Assembly: GCA_015066105.1 (NCBI GenBank)
Contig: SVOY01000001.1
Coordinates: forward strand, 62,001 to 126,000
Length of the DNA stretch: 64,000 nucleotides
From: Oscillospiraceae bacterium
GTDB lineage: Bacteria; Bacillota; Clostridia; Oscillospirales; Acutalibacteraceae
Direction: 5' to 3'
Part shown: positions 27,060 through 37,347 of the stretch, one piece after another
How positions within the stretch are numbered: the first letter of the stretch is position 1
Layout: each line of letters begins with the position of its first letter
Program-made: the position numbers and the translations under genes
Notes under the pieces: model-generated
Told to the model about the DNA's origin: nothing
Database searches by the model: none
Seen by the model: the letters and a program-made list of their open reading frames with translations, nothing else

Positions 27060-30000
27060 GGCACAAAAGGACGCCATAAATGCAAAAGGCGGCAATGTGC
27101 TCGTTTCCGCGGCGGCGGGCTCGGGTAAAACAGCCGTGCTTGTTGAGCGCGTTACAAGGCGGATTGTTGACAGAGAAAATCCCGTAAGAGCCGACCGTTT
27201 TCTTATCGTAACCTTCACAAGGGCGGCGGCAGGCGAAATGCGTGAAAGAATCGACGCCGCAATCAACGCTCTCATAGCAAAAAATCCTGCCGATTCCTGG
27301 CTTATAAATCAGAAAATGCTGCTTTCCTCGGCAAAAATCTGCACCATAGACAGCTTCTGCTCCTCGCTTGTAAGAGAAAACTTCAGCGAGCTTGACCTTG
27401 CCCCCGATTTCAAAACTGCAGACGAGGGTGAGCTTTCCGTGCTTTCCCTTGAAGCGGCGGATATGACAATGGAGGAGCTTTATAACCGCAAGGACAAGAG
27501 CTTTCGCGACCTTGTTGAGCTGCTTTTTGCAGGCAGAGACGACAGCAGGCTCAGCGAATGTATAATGTCACTTTATAAAAGCTCTCGCTCATTTCCTTTT
27601 CCCGAAAGCTGGCTTGACAGCCTTGCGGCGGACTTTGACAACTGCGGCGACCTTAAGAACAGCCGCCACGGTGAGGTGCTTTTCAATTATGCAAAAACCC
27701 TTTGTGAATACAGCCTTTCAATAACAAGGGGTGCCCTCAGAGAGATTGCAGGCGACCCCGGCCTTGAAAAGATGCTTTTTGATGCGCTTTCAAGAGACGC
27801 GGCACAGTATGAATACATTCTGTCATTCATCAACGGCAAATGCTGGGACGATGCAAAAAGGGGAGCGGAGAATTTTAAGGCCGCAAGACGGGGCAACACC
27901 CCCAAGCATCTCAGGGAGGATCCCTTCACCCTTTCGCTTGTCGAAAAAAGAAAGGTTGCAACAAAAAACATTGAGGACCTTGCAAAGGTTTTCTGTTGCC
28001 GTGAGGAGGATTTTTACAGCGACTGTGAGTTTTTTGCACCCATTGTAAAAAGCCTTGTTGAGGCGGCAAAGCTTTACGGAAAAAATCTTGCCCTTGTCAA
28101 AAAGCGCAAAAAGCTTGCGGATTTTGACGATATAACTCACGCCGCTCTGAGGCTTCTTGTGAAAGAGACTCCCGACGGTTGGGAAAGAACAAGGCAGGCG
28201 GAAAGCCTTTCGGCCTTTTATGAGGAAATTCTTATCGACGAATATCAGGATACAAACAAGGCCCAGGATATGCTTTTCACCGCGATTTCACGGAATAATC
28301 TTTTCCGCGTCGGCGACGTCAAGCAGAGCATCTATTCCTTCCGCCAGGCTATGCCGAAAATTTTCATTGAGCTTAAGAATGCCTATAAGCCTTATGACAG
28401 AGACGAAGGGAATTTTCCCGCAAAAATCCTTCTCGGTAATAATTTCAGAAGCCGCAGGGGAGTAACGGATATAATCAACTTCGTTTTCTCTCAGCTTATG
28501 AGCAGTGAAAGCGGCGATATTGAATATAACAGCGAGGAGGAGCTTGTGCCCCTTGCCGCTTACAGTGAAAAAAGTGAGGCCGCAACTGAGCTTCACCTTC
28601 TTGACACCACGGAGAATACCGATGAAGCCGATAACGATACCCTGCAGGCGGCTTATATTGCCGACAGAATAATTGAAATGGTTGAGGGCGGCTGTACGGT
28701 AAAGGACGGCGACGGCGAAAGAAGGGTAAGCTACGGCGATTTTGCGGTGCTGCTTCGCTCCGTAAGCAAAAAAGCTCAGATTTATGCCGATGTTTTCCGC
28801 GGCAAGGGAATACCCTGCTTTACGGAGACGGGCGGCACCTTCCTCAAGGCGAAGGAAATCAGCCTTGTTCTCAACTTCCTTCGCGTTATTGATAACCCGA
28901 AGCAGGATGTGCCCCTTATAAGCGTGCTTATGTCTCCCGTTTTCGGCTTTTCTCTTGACGAGGTAAGCCTTATACGGCTGAAGGGCAAGGGCGATTTCTA
29001 TTCGTGCCTTCTTGCCTCGGCAAATGAGGGAGAGGAAAAGTCAAAAGCCTTTCTTGCCGCGGTTTCCCGTTGGCGTAATCTTGCCGCCTGCCTTCCTGCA
29101 AGTGAGCTTATTACGGAAATATATAACGAAACGGGTATTGTGTCGGTTTTTGACGCCGCTGATAGGTCGGGCCTTAAAAGGGCAAATCTTATGCTCCTTT
29201 ACGACTATGCCTGCGTTTATGAAAAATCGGGCTACAGCGGTCTTTCCTCATTCATCCGCTTTATTGACCGTCTGAGCAGTCAGAAGCAGGATCTTACGGG
29301 TGCTCTCGGTGAGGTTCAGAGTGCCGATGTTGTCAAGATAATGACAATACACAAGTCAAAGGGCCTTGAATTCCCCGTGTGCATACTTTCTGACTGTATG
29401 AAAAAATTCAACCGTATGGATGAAACAAAAAATCTTATAGTCAACCTTAAGCACGGCCTCGGAATTGTGAGAAGAGACCTTGAAACATTTGAGCAGTACA
29501 GAACGGTCTGCCACAGTGCCGTTAAGCTTTCAATGCACCGCGACAGCGTAAGCGAGGAGCTTCGTGTGCTTTACGTTGCCATGACCCGTGCAAAGGAAAA
29601 GCTTATAATGGTTATGGCAAAGGATAAGCCCGAGGATTTGCTCAGAAAATGCAGTATTGACATTAACCTTAAGGGTCAGCGCCTTACTCCCTATGCCGTT
29701 ACAAAGGCGGGAAGCTACGGCAACTGGCTTCTTACCTGCCTTTTAAGGCACCCCGACAGCCGTGAGCTTCGCAAGCTTGCCGATATACACGAAAGCGTGG
29801 TCATCGGCTGTACATCCCCCTTGAGGGTGGTTGTGCACAAGCCACGGGCAGATGCCCCTGAGCCGGAGAAAAAAGCCTTCACCGCCGAAGCGGATGATGC
29901 CGTTTTAGGCGAAATTGAAAGCCGCCTTTCCTACCGTTATCCCTATGAGGCACTTACGGGCGTTATCACAAAGCGTGCCGCCTCTGAGGTTGACCGCAAC

Positions 30001-30567
30001 TATATTGACCGCGACTATTTTGCCTCCTCGGTGCCCTCCTTCCTTACAGAGGGGGGACTCAACGGCGCTCAGAGGGGTATTGCAACCCACACCTTTATTC
30101 AGTTTGCCGACTATGAAAAGGCCTGTGCCGACCTTGAAGCGGAAATTGAGCGTCTTACCGCAAGGGGAATACTTTCGGCCGTGCAGGCAAAGGGCATCAA
30201 CCGCAGTGCAATCAGAAGCTTTTTTGAAAGCGGTCTTTTCAGTCGTATTCTCCGCAGCCCCCTTGTTATGCGCGAAAAAAAGTTTACCCTTGAGGTGCCC
30301 GTGGGTGATGTTTATCCCGAGCTTTCCGACTTTTCCTCGGAAAAGATGATGATACAGGGTATTGCCGACTGCGCCTTTCTTGAGGACGGAGAACTGGTTG
30401 TTGTGGACTATAAAACGGACAGACTGCAGAATGAAACGGATTTTGTTGTAAAATATGCCTCTCAGGTGCTTTTATACAAAAAGGCCCTTGCCGAGTGTAC
30501 GGGCTACAGAGTAAAAAGCGCAGTGCTTTATTCCTTCCATTTGGGCAAGGAAATTGAGGTTGAGTAA
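27031..30567 (+). CDS. addA: ATP-dependent helicase/nuclease subunit A (AddA)
   Basis: [56 protein letters not shown]. Confidence 0.96.
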   Translation: [1178 protein letters not shown]

Positions 30568-30722
30568 AAAGAAGCGGAAACAGTCAGCAAAGGGGTGTAA
30601 ATTCATAAGGCCCCTTAAAGAAAAAAATAAATTATTTTCAAAAATATGTTGATTTTTCTTTTTACTTGTGCTATACTATCACCCGTTAATGTAATAATTA
30701 TGCCCGAAAGAGGTGACAAATA

Positions 30723-30932
30723 ATGAAAAACGGTATCCATCCCAATTACGAGGAAACTCAGGTTAGGTGTGCTTGCGGTGCTGTAATCACAACAGGCTCA
30801 ACAAAAAAGGACCTTCGCGTTGATATCTGCTCAAACTGCCATCCCTACTTCACAGGTAAGCAGAAGCTTGTTGATACAGGCGGACGTGTAGACAGATTCA
30901 ATAAGCGTTTCAACCTTGCAAAGAACAAATAA
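30723..30932 (+). CDS. rpmE: 50S ribosomal protein L31 (Cys-containing)
   Basis: [21 protein letters not shown]...[31 protein letters not shown]. Confidence 0.97.
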   Translation: MKNGIHPNYEETQVRCACGAVITTGSTKKDLRVDICSNCHPYFTGKQKLVDTGGRVDRFNKRFNLAKNK

Positions 30933-30949
30933 TCAACATCAAAGAAACA

Positions 30950-30980
30950 GACGGTACAAATTATTTGTTCCGTCTTTTTT
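30950..30980 (+). terminator. Rho-independent terminator
   Basis: AGACGGTACAAAT/ATTTGTTCCGTCT then T-run. Confidence 0.8.
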
Positions 30981-31021
30981 CCTTGTTACGGGACATAACT
31001 ATTATGAAAGGCGGTGATACC

Positions 31022-31642
31022 GTGGCAAGCTATAAAACCGTAAAAAATGCAAATCAGGATGAGTTTATTGTAAAAAAATCCCGCTTTATCGGCTATGTCA
31101 GACCCGTTAAAACTCAGCAGGAGGCACTTGATTTCATAGCCGAAATCAAAACAAAGCACTGGGATGCAACCCACAACGTTTATGCCTATGTGCTTCGCGA
31201 CGGTATGACCCGTCGCTTCAGTGATGACGGTGAGCCCCAGGGCACTGCGGGCATACCCTGCCTTGACGTGCTTTTAAAGGAGGAGGTAACGGACGTCTGC
31301 GTTGTTGTTACCCGTTACTTCGGCGGCATTATGCTCGGTGCGGGCGGCCTTGTAAGGGCTTATTCCCACGGCGCAAAAATTGCCCTTGACAGCGGCAGTA
31401 TAATCACAATGTCCCTTTGCAAAATCGTAAGGGTAAAAACGGATTATAATTTTTACGGCAGGCTTGTACCCCTCATCTGTGAGGAGGGGGGCATAATTGA
31501 GGACACGGAATTTACGGACCTTGTTGAGGTGACCTTCCGTATCCCCGAGGAAAAGCTGCCTTATTTTGACGCAAAGCTTGTTGATGTTTCCTGCGGAAAG
31601 TTCAGAAGTGAGGTAATTTACGAAAAATATTCGGAAATTTAA
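31022..31642 (+). CDS. YigZ/IMPACT family protein
   Basis: KKSRFIGYV, THNVYAYVL...FSDDGEPQGTAG, VVVTRYFGGIMLGAGGLVRAY; GTG 31022 after RBS aaaggcgg is the likely start (alternative ATG 31004). Confidence 0.9.
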   Translation: MASYKTVKNANQDEFIVKKSRFIGYVRPVKTQQEALDFIAEIKTKHWDATHNVYAYVLRDGMTRRFSDDGEPQGTAGIPCLDVLLKEEVTDVCVVVTRYFGGIMLGAGGLVRAYSHGAKIALDSGSIITMSLCKIVRVKTDYNFYGRLVPLICEEGGIIEDTEFTDLVEVTFRIPEEKLPYFDAKLVDVSCGKFRSEVIYEKYSEI

Positions 31643-31712
31643 ACTTTTTCAGGGGGAAAAGTCGTTTTTAAGCGTATATAATTACGAAAGTAAAACTGAA
31701 GGCGGTGTTATT

Positions 31713-32705
31713 ATGAGCACAATAAGAGAAAGAACTCTTGAAGCGGAAAGAAAATTCATTTCGCCCTACGGTATGCTTTGTGAAAACACAAGGGGAAGAC
31801 AGCGGCCGGAGGAGGAATGTCCCGTCAGAACTGCCTATCAGCGCGACAGAGACAGAATCATCCACTGTACCGCATTCAGACGCCTTAAGCATAAGACCCA
31901 GGTTTTTCTTTCTCCCGATTCGGACCATTACAGAACACGCCTTACACACACCCTTGAGGTTTCACAGATTGCGCGCACAATAGCAATGGCGCTTTCACTC
32001 AACGAAACCCTTACCGAGGCTATTGCCTTGGGTCACGATTTGGGGCATACCCCCTTCGGCCACGCCGGTGAAAGGGCACTCAATGAGGTTTTTCCCGAGG
32101 GCTTCAAGCATTATGAGCAAAGCCTCAGGGTTGCAGATGTAATTGAAAATATGAACCTTACCTATGAGGTGAGAAACGGCATACTCTGCCACACAAGGGG
32201 TGAGGAGGCCTGCACCCTTGAGGGCAGAATAGTAAAGCTTGCCGACAGAATTGCCTATATAAATCACGATATTGACGATGCCGTAAGAGGCGGTGTTATA
32301 AGCGAGGGGAATATCCCCGTTGAAGCAAGAAAATTCCTTGGCGAAAGCAAAAGCCAGCGAATAAACACCCTTGTAACCTCTGCTATCAACAACACAAGGG
32401 ATACTCTTTTGCTTGACAGAGATGTGCAGAGTGCCTTTGACATTCTTCACGAGTTTATGTTTGACAGAGTTTACACAAATCCCGTTTGTAAAAGCGAGGA
32501 GGGCAAGGCGATTGCAATGATACAGCAGCTGTATCGCTTTTTCAGTCAGAATCCCGACGAATTGCCCAATGAATATATAGAAATTGCATGGCGTGACGGT
32601 GCCGAAAGGGCGGCCTGCGATTACATTGCAGGTATGACGGACAGCTATGCACTCAAGGTTTTCTCTCACTACTTTATCCCGACGGGCTGGACGGAAAAAC
32701 AGTAA
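31713..32705 (+). CDS. dGTP triphosphohydrolase-like HD protein
   Basis: DRDRIIHCTAFRRLKHKTQVF, RLTHTLEVSQIAR, GHDLGHTPFGHAGE. Confidence 0.93.
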   Translation: MSTIRERTLEAERKFISPYGMLCENTRGRQRPEEECPVRTAYQRDRDRIIHCTAFRRLKHKTQVFLSPDSDHYRTRLTHTLEVSQIARTIAMALSLNETLTEAIALGHDLGHTPFGHAGERALNEVFPEGFKHYEQSLRVADVIENMNLTYEVRNGILCHTRGEEACTLEGRIVKLADRIAYINHDIDDAVRGGVISEGNIPVEARKFLGESKSQRINTLVTSAINNTRDTLLLDRDVQSAFDILHEFMFDRVYTNPVCKSEEGKAIAMIQQLYRFFSQNPDELPNEYIEIAWRDGAERAACDYIAGMTDSYALKVFSHYFIPTGWTEKQ

Positions 32706-32729
32706 TCATTCAGAAAAAAGGAGGATAAA

Positions 32730-34484
32730 ATGGCAAAATTTACAGATGATTTTTTGAACGAGCTTCGTATGCGCTGTGATATTGAGCAGACCATATCCTC
32801 CTATGTTCAGCTTAAACGCAGGGGCAAAAACCTTGTGGGCCTGTGCCCCTTTCATAACGAAAAAACTCCCTCCTTTACCGTTTATCCCGAAAGTCAGAGC
32901 TACTACTGCTTCGGCTGCGGAGCGGGCGGTGAGGTTATAAGCTTTATCCGCCGTGCGGAAAATCTTGATTTTACCGAGGCCGTGCGCTACCTTTGCGAAA
33001 AAGCCTCAATGACAATGCCCGCTGACGGCTATGACGATTCCATAGCGCAGAAGCGTAAACGTACCTATGAGATAAACAAGGAGGCCGCACGCTTTTTCAA
33101 TCAGTGCCTTTATACCGATGAGGGCAAAGAGGGCCTTGAATATTACAAAATGCGCGGCTATAAAAAAAGCACTATTACAAAATTCGGCCTCGGCTATGCA
33201 CCGAACAAATGGGACGGCCTTTTAAGGCATATGAGGCAGAAGGGCTACTCCTACGAGGAGCTTTATGAGGCCAACCTTGCAAACAGAAGCGAAAAAGAGG
33301 GCAAGGTGCGCTTTTACGATTCCTTCCGCAACCGTGTTATGGTGCCTATTATAGATGCAAGGGGTAATGTGGTTGCCTTCGGCGGACGAGTCCTTGACGA
33401 CAGCAAGCCGAAGTATATCAACTCCTCCGACACCCTTGTTTATAAAAAGAGCCTTGGTGTTTTCGGCCTTAATTTTGCAAAAAATTCAAAGGAGCGAAGC
33501 CTCATTCTTGTTGAAGGCTATATGGATGCTATTTCGCTTCATCAGGCGGGCTTTGACAATGTAATTGCCTGCCTCGGTACTGCCCTTACAAGTGAAATGG
33601 CGCATCTGCTTTCACGCTACTGTGAGGAGGTCATCCTTTCCTATGATGCCGATGAGGCGGGGCAAAAGGCCACGGCAAGAGCCATAGGCATTTTCAACTC
33701 AATCGGTATGAAGCTCAGGGTTGTGCATCTTTCGGGTGGTAAGGACCCGGACGAAATTTTACGAAACTACGGCCCCGAAAGGTACAGAAGCCTCATTGAG
33801 GGTGCCGCAAACGATATAGAATTTGCCCTTGTAAGGCTGAGGAGTGACTTTGACCTCGGCACCTCAGACGGCAAAATGAAGTTTCTTGAAAGGGCGGCGG
33901 AGGTTCTTGCAAACACAAGAAGCAAAATCGCCCAGGATATATATTCCTCAAGGCTGAGTGAAGAGCTTGGCGTGAAAAAAGAGTCAATCCTTGTGAGAAT
34001 TGACCAGCTTTCAAGGCGTAATGCAAGGCAGAATGAAAAAAAGCAGTTCAGCGATATTCAGCAAAGAACAATGTCTGAAAATTCAAAGGCGGCTGCCGCC
34101 AACAATACCGATATAAAAAGCATAAAGGCTCAGCAGATGCTTATTGCGGCACTGATGAAAAGCCCCGAGCTTTATCGCAAAATGGAAAACGACCTGCTTG
34201 AGAGCGATTTTTCCGTTGCGTCATATGCCAAGATATTTTCCCTTATACGGGACAAAATAAAGGATAACAGAAGCCTTGATTTCACCTGCTTTTCTCAGGA
34301 GCTTACCTCAGACGAAATGAGTGAGCTTGTGGGAATTGTGAAAAAGCACGAAAACCTTTCCGTTTCAATCAAGGCCTGCGCCGACTGTCTTGCCGCTATT
34401 CGGCTTGCGGCGGAAAAGAAGAAGGAAAAGGTTCCTTTGACTGATTTAAGCGATGAGGATTTTCTCAGGCTTTTTAAAAAGTAA
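32730..34484 (+). CDS. dnaG: DNA primase
   Basis: CPFHNEKTPSFTVYPESQSYYCFGCGAGG zinc finger, VEGYMDAISLHQ toprim. Confidence 0.97.
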   Translation: MAKFTDDFLNELRMRCDIEQTISSYVQLKRRGKNLVGLCPFHNEKTPSFTVYPESQSYYCFGCGAGGEVISFIRRAENLDFTEAVRYLCEKASMTMPADGYDDSIAQKRKRTYEINKEAARFFNQCLYTDEGKEGLEYYKMRGYKKSTITKFGLGYAPNKWDGLLRHMRQKGYSYEELYEANLANRSEKEGKVRFYDSFRNRVMVPIIDARGNVVAFGGRVLDDSKPKYINSSDTLVYKKSLGVFGLNFAKNSKERSLILVEGYMDAISLHQAGFDNVIACLGTALTSEMAHLLSRYCEEVILSYDADEAGQKATARAIGIFNSIGMKLRVVHLSGGKDPDEILRNYGPERYRSLIEGAANDIEFALVRLRSDFDLGTSDGKMKFLERAAEVLANTRSKIAQDIYSSRLSEELGVKKESILVRIDQLSRRNARQNEKKQFSDIQQRTMSENSKAAAANNTDIKSIKAQQMLIAALMKSPELYRKMENDLLESDFSVASYAKIFSLIRDKIKDNRSLDFTCFSQELTSDEMSELVGIVKKHENLSVSIKACADCLAAIRLAAEKKKEKVPLTDLSDEDFLRLFKK

Positions 34485-34524
34485 ACTTTTAATTTTTATA
34501 TAAGAAAGGCAAGGAAGTAATATC

Positions 34525-35607
34525 ATGGAAAGAACTGATAAAAATCTTATGCTCAAGGCCCTTATTGATAAGGGCAGCTCCACCGGTAAGCTTACCACAA
34601 CGGAAATTGATACCGTTGTTATCGAGGCTGATATCGATATGGAGGAAATGGAAAAAATCTATACCAAGCTTGATGCCCTCGGTGTTGAAATCATTGACGA
34701 CTTAAGCGAGGAAAACCTTGATGCTATCTCCGTTGATATCGATATGCCAAAGGATTACGACAATATGCTCGGCGACCCGAAGAGCGTTATTGACGACCCC
34801 GTTAAGGTTTATCTTAAGGATATAGGCAGAGTAGAGCTTCTTTCCTCAGAGGAGGAAATCGAGCTTGCAATCCGCATTTCAAACGGCGATAAGGAGGCAA
34901 AGGAAAAGCTTACAAAGGCCAACCTGCGCCTTGTTGTTTCAATCGCAAAAAGATATGTGGGCAGAGGTATGATGTTCCTTGACCTTATCCAGGAGGGTAA
35001 CCTCGGTCTTATCAAGGCTGTTGATAAGTTTGACTATACAAAGGGCTTCAAGTTTTCAACCTACGCAACCTGGTGGATAAGGCAGGCTATTACAAGAGCT
35101 ATCGCCGACCAGGGCAGAACAATCCGTATCCCCGTGCATATGGTTGAAACCATCAACAAGGTTAAAAAGACAAGCAATATGCTCCTTCACACAAAGGGCA
35201 AGGACCCCACACCCGAGGACATTGCCCAGGAGCTTAAAATGCCCATTGATAAGGTGCGTGACATTCTGCGTATTTCGCAGGAGCCCGTTTCTCTTGAAAC
35301 TCCCATCGGTGAGGAGGAGGACAGCCACCTGGGCGACTTCATCCCCGACGAGGATGCACTTTCACCTGCAGATGCGGCCGCAATGACCTTCCTTCGCACA
35401 AAGGTCAACGAGGTTCTTGAAACTCTTACTCCGAGAGAGGCAGAGGTACTGCGCCTTCGCTTCGGCCTTCGTGACGGCACACCCCACACCCTTGAGGACG
35501 TGGGCAGAGAGTTCAACGTTACAAGAGAGCGTATCAGACAGATTGAAGCAAAGGCCCTGAGAAAGCTCAGACACCCCAGCAGAAGCAAGCACCTTAAGGA
35601 CCTTTAA
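34525..35607 (+). CDS. rpoD: RNA polymerase sigma factor RpoD/SigA
   Basis: [54 protein letters not shown]; region 4 HTH. Confidence 0.97.
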   Translation: MERTDKNLMLKALIDKGSSTGKLTTTEIDTVVIEADIDMEEMEKIYTKLDALGVEIIDDLSEENLDAISVDIDMPKDYDNMLGDPKSVIDDPVKVYLKDIGRVELLSSEEEIELAIRISNGDKEAKEKLTKANLRLVVSIAKRYVGRGMMFLDLIQEGNLGLIKAVDKFDYTKGFKFSTYATWWIRQAITRAIADQGRTIRIPVHMVETINKVKKTSNMLLHTKGKDPTPEDIAQELKMPIDKVRDILRISQEPVSLETPIGEEEDSHLGDFIPDEDALSPADAAAMTFLRTKVNEVLETLTPREAEVLRLRFGLRDGTPHTLEDVGREFNVTRERIRQIEAKALRKLRHPSRSKHLKDL

Positions 35608-35608
35608 T

Positions 35609-37057
35609 ATGAAGAGCATCAGAAAAGTAATATCCTCTCTTGTTCTGCTTTGTCTGGCGGCTTTTATGCTGTCGCTTTCGGCTGCTGCCGCCGCTGTGCC
35701 GGCCGCCCCTGAGGGCCTTAAGGCAGAAACCGTAAAGCAGAACAGAGTGGTTATTTCCTGGGATAAAAGCCGTTACGCGGATTTTTACAGGGTATATATC
35801 CGCAAAAACGGAGAATGGAAGGAGCTTGAGGACCTTACGGAAAGAAGCTGTGAAATCAGCGGCCTCAAGCCTGCCACAACCTATACCTTTGCCGTTAAAA
35901 GCGTAAACGAGTCGGGCAACAGAGACTATTTCAGCAAGGAATATGCAACGCTGAAGGTTAAAACAAAGTCTCTTTCAAAGACAAAGCCAACGGCGGTGTC
36001 GGGCGTTGATTACGTTAAGCTTAAATGGAAAAAGGTCAGCTATGCAACCGGCTATAACGTATACAGAAGGGTTGACGGCAAGTGGAGTCTTGTCAAAAAG
36101 CTCGGCAAGGATGCGCGCAGCTATACGGTCAAGGACCTTAAAAGCGATACGTCTTATCAGTTCAGCGTGCGTGCACGCAGAACCGCTGACGGAAAAACGG
36201 TTTACGGCTCTCATTCGTCGGTGAAAATCAGCACAATGAAGCCCAACAAGGTAAAGCTCACCGTTGTCTCTTCAACGGAAAGCTCCGTCAAGCTTAAATG
36301 GACTAAGGCGGAGGATGCCACGGGTTACCGCATTTACCGCTACAGCGGCGGCGAATGGAAAAGCGTTAAAACGGTCAGGTCGCAGGACAAGCTTTCTGCG
36401 GTGATAACCTCACTTAAAAGTGACAGCAAGCACAAGCTCCGTGTAAGGGCATTTTGTGAATACGACGACAGAACGGTGTGGTTTACCCCAAGTGCTTCAA
36501 AAACTGCGGTGACAGACCCCACGTCAAAGGACCTTACGGTATACCGCACGGATAAGCTTAAGGACCTGTTTGCAGAAAGCTTTACCCTTTCCTACAAGGG
36601 TGAGAATGACAGCTACGGCAGTACGGTTGTAAAAATTTCAAAAAGCGGCGAAAAGTATTACCTTTATTCAAAGGTGAATTATACCGAATACGAGCTTCTT
36701 AACATCAAATCGGGCAATTATATTCTTCTCAAGCAGAAGGAGGCCTATGTAAAAGCACCTGATGCTATGGCGTCGGCACTTGACATAAGCTCGGCTGTGG
36801 AAGCCTTACTGCCCTCAGGCCGTATGAAGGCAAAGGCCACTCTTGCTGAATTTGAGGGCGAGAGCGTTGTCTGTGAAACCTACAAAAACACCACCGGCAG
36901 CCGTAAAATAAACTATTTTTACAAAGCAGGGGATTTGGTAGGCATAGAGCAGTATTCTGCAGGCAAGCTTGTTGAAAGGGCAGTTATATCCGTGTTTGAA
37001 AAGAAGGCCCTCAAGGGTGTATTCAAAATACCTTCATCCTACAAGGAATTGATTTAA
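35609..37057 (+). CDS. Secreted protein with three fibronectin type III-like domains
   Basis: Signal peptide MKSIRKVISSLVLLCLAAFMLSLSAAAAA; repeated W..a..a.gYrvYr...GkW...YtvsgLks.t.Y.f.Vra modules. Confidence 0.82.
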   Translation: MKSIRKVISSLVLLCLAAFMLSLSAAAAAVPAAPEGLKAETVKQNRVVISWDKSRYADFYRVYIRKNGEWKELEDLTERSCEISGLKPATTYTFAVKSVNESGNRDYFSKEYATLKVKTKSLSKTKPTAVSGVDYVKLKWKKVSYATGYNVYRRVDGKWSLVKKLGKDARSYTVKDLKSDTSYQFSVRARRTADGKTVYGSHSSVKISTMKPNKVKLTVVSSTESSVKLKWTKAEDATGYRIYRYSGGEWKSVKTVRSQDKLSAVITSLKSDSKHKLRVRAFCEYDDRTVWFTPSASKTAVTDPTSKDLTVYRTDKLKDLFAESFTLSYKGENDSYGSTVVKISKSGEKYYLYSKVNYTEYELLNIKSGNYILLKQKEAYVKAPDAMASALDISSAVEALLPSGRMKAKATLAEFEGESVVCETYKNTTGSRKINYFYKAGDLVGIEQYSAGKLVERAVISVFEKKALKGVFKIPSSYKELI

Positions 37058-37100
37058 TAAAAAGGAGTTGTAAACGGAAAGCTTTACAACTCCTTTTTTA
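37058..37100 (+). terminator. Rho-independent terminator
   Basis: AAAAAGGAGTTGTAAA / TTTACAACTCCTTTTTT. Confidence 0.85.
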
Positions 37101-37198
37101 AAGCCTCTTTTTTTGCATAGACGGAACAATTTTTAATGCAGATATTCTATTATTCATTAAGGAAAGGCACTGCAAAAACTAATGAATAATGAATAATA

Positions 37199-37242
37199 CC
37201 AAAAAAGAAAAGTCACACAGCTGTGCGACTTTTCTTTTTTGG
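37199..37242. terminator. Long near-perfect inverted repeat, probable bidirectional terminator
   Basis: CCAAAAAAGAAAAGTC-ACACAGCTGTGC-GACTTTTCTTTTTTGG. Confidence 0.65.
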
Positions 37243-37347
37243 TGCGGGTTAATAATCCATATCCGAACCATATTCATTTGTTCTCTTAAGGTCGCACTTA
37301 CTCACCACCGTAAAGGCGGTGCAGTGTGCTGTCCGAAGAAACAAATA

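Noticed and set aside
26490-27275. Long minus-strand ORF (261 aa) opposite addB/addA, and other antisense/alternate-frame ORFs inside core genes
   Set aside because: Antisense shadow ORFs in codon-biased DNA; low-complexity translations without recognisable domains.
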